A DNA stretch of 7,099 nucleotides. Origin: an uncultured Roseburia sp. Lineage in GTDB: Bacteria; Bacillota_A; Clostridia; Lachnospirales; Lachnospiraceae. The notes beneath the pieces are model-generated. The model was given only the letters and a program-made list of their open reading frames with translations. It made no database searches and had not been told where the DNA came from. Positions 6,450-7,099 of the stretch are shown here, in pieces. The translations under genes were made by a program, and so were the position numbers. The number at the start of each line of letters is the position of its first letter. Positions within the stretch are counted from its first letter, which is position 1. Location: NCBI GenBank assembly GCA_900753715.1, contig CAAEAE010000018.1:1-7099 (forward strand). The letters are read 5' to 3'.

Positions 6450-6887
6450 TTATCTGATCGGTACCGCAACTTCCGTAATATAATCATTGCTATTTGCACC
6501 ACGGCTCGGCGGTCCCTCTAAATAAATGCTGCGATACTGTCCGGTTGTTTCCACCCGGTTCTCTCTGACATATGCATCTAAAGCCGCAATTGCCGTCCCG
6601 ATTCCTTCATAGGGACCCCGATAGTAGATACACAATGCCGGCGTTTCAACAAACGCTTTCCTCTCCGCTCCCGTAAATCCATCATGGACCGGAATGCAAC
6701 ACATGAGATTGAGACCGTCACACGCGCTATCCATACGCATTGTGAACATTCGTGCATTCATCGACATCATACCCGTTCTTGCCGCTGCAATATAAGTGTC
6801 GCGCAGCTTGTTTGCGGCATCTGCCGTATCTTCACACGGATAGCGGTGGCAAAAACATACCTGCCGCGGAAGGCGCACCTGATGCAC
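6450..6887 (-). CDS. GyrI-like effector-binding domain protein; truncated MerR-type regulator lacking its HTH
   Basis: The 145-residue frame (GTG start at 6887) is a GyrI-like small-molecule-binding domain, as found at the C-terminus of MerR- and AraC-type regulators. Signatures seen are VRLPRQV at 4-10, TYIAAARTGMMSMNARMFTM at 31-50, YRGPYEG at 89-95, YLEGPP at 122-127 and the ending YITEVAVPI at 136-144. The frame stays open upstream of the GTG for another 19 codons (to 6944) and reads DDIENEVRSAKQGNLTV, which resembles the coiled-coil linker that joins the domain to an N-terminal MerR helix-turn-helix of about 110 residues. Two TAA stops at 6945-6950 then close it and no HTH follows. It is therefore best seen as the effector-binding half of a broken regulator. 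A stand-alone GyrI-like protein is possible, since AGGGG lies about nine bases before the GTG. The domain has no disabling stops and is visibly richer in G and C than the operon, suggesting a recent truncation or different origin. Confidence 0.75.
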   Translation of the reverse strand: MHQVRLPRQVCFCHRYPCEDTADAANKLRDTYIAAARTGMMSMNARMFTMRMDSACDGLNLMCCIPVHDGFTGAERKAFVETPALCIYYRGPYEGIGTAIAALDAYVRENRVETTGQYRSIYLEGPPSRGANSNDYITEVAVPIR

Positions 6888-6933
6888 CGTCAGATTCCCC
6901 TGCTTAGCCGAGCGAACCTCATTTTCTATATCG

Positions 6934-7099
6934 TCATGTTGATATTATTACTTTACTATCCACATTTGCTATCCTGTGAATGTCTGTTTGCTGATATCTT
7001 TCCAGATTATAATACTGATATTCATTTCCAAGCACTTCCTTTATCTCATCCTGATCTGCTTTCAGATCAATCAAACATTTTCCTCCTTTAATAGCTCTC
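6934..7099 (-). CDS. Unrecognised open frame, possibly partial at right edge
   Basis: A minus-strand frame is open from the window edge to a TGA at 6936-6934 and encodes 54 residues, including KGGKCLIDLKADQDEIKEVL and NEYQYYNLERYQQTDIHRI. The composition (Lys, Asp, Glu, Tyr, no membrane segment) looks like a soluble protein, but I do not recognise the family. Two readings are possible. It may be the tail of a longer gene entering from the right. Alternatively it is a small protein of 46 residues starting at TTG 7074, which has AGGAGG (7087-7082) at an ideal seven-base spacing; the nearer ATG at 7078 reaches a stop after three codons. Its last bases overlap, in another frame, the start of the MerR-linker frame, which fits a fusion of two unrelated gene pieces. 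Low confidence that it is a functional gene. Confidence 0.35.
   Translation of the reverse strand, partial: RAIKGGKCLIDLKADQDEIKEVLGNEYQYYNLERYQQTDIHRIANVDSKVIIST

Noticed and set aside
6684..7091. A 135-codon plus-strand open frame across the right end
   Set aside because: It runs antisense to the GyrI-like domain, whose family motifs are clear, and its product has no recognisable domain and no ribosome binding site; it is a shadow of the minus-strand gene.
1..7099. tRNA, rRNA, riboswitch, CRISPR array or insertion sequence
   Set aside because: I saw no cloverleaf, no regularly spaced direct repeats, no transposase motifs and no terminal inverted repeats; the only clear hairpins are the two terminators.

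Overview
The window looks like chromosomal DNA of a low-to-moderate GC Gram-positive bacterium, most likely a gut Clostridia/Lachnospiraceae-type organism. This is inferred from strong AGGAGG-type ribosome binding sites, a lipoprotein solute-binding protein, a sugar ABC transporter without its own ATPase gene, a classic TTGACA/TAAAAT promoter, and the codon style. No marker gene fixes the genus.

Positions 115-5856 hold one compact, leftward (minus-strand) sugar-utilisation operon. In transcription order it comprises: a sigma-A-type promoter (5856-5828), a palindromic LacI-family operator at the expected transcription start (5816-5805), a cytoplasmic GH32-like beta-fructosidase (5774-4398), a LacI-family repressor (4376-3384), a lipoprotein sugar-binding protein (3366-1888), and two inner-membrane permeases (1865-972 and 972-115). 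Gaps between genes are 21, 17 and 22 bases, and the permeases overlap by one base. The likely logic is that the binding protein and permeases import a small fructose-containing oligosaccharide, the GH32 enzyme cuts it in the cytoplasm, and the LacI protein senses the sugar and controls the whole operon, including itself, through the promoter-proximal palindrome. Directly after the last permease lies a remnant of a GH13 alpha-glucosidase gene. This suggests the ancestral operon also encoded an alpha-glucosidase and therefore handled a glucose-fructose saccharide such as sucrose or a short fructo-oligosaccharide.

Positions 5857-6128 are intergenic and contain an orphan hairpin terminator that is better paired when read leftward. 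Positions 6129-7099 look like a gene graveyard: an internal piece of a DUF4143-type AAA ATPase on the plus strand, a strong bidirectional terminator, the effector-binding half of a MerR-type regulator (GyrI-like domain) without its DNA-binding domain, and the end of an unrecognised open frame at the right edge.

I found no RNA gene, CRISPR array, insertion sequence or complete mobile element. The operon itself is of a familiar kind. The less ordinary points are the divergent catalytic motifs of the GH32 enzyme, the gutted alpha-glucosidase, and the cluster of unrelated truncated genes upstream.
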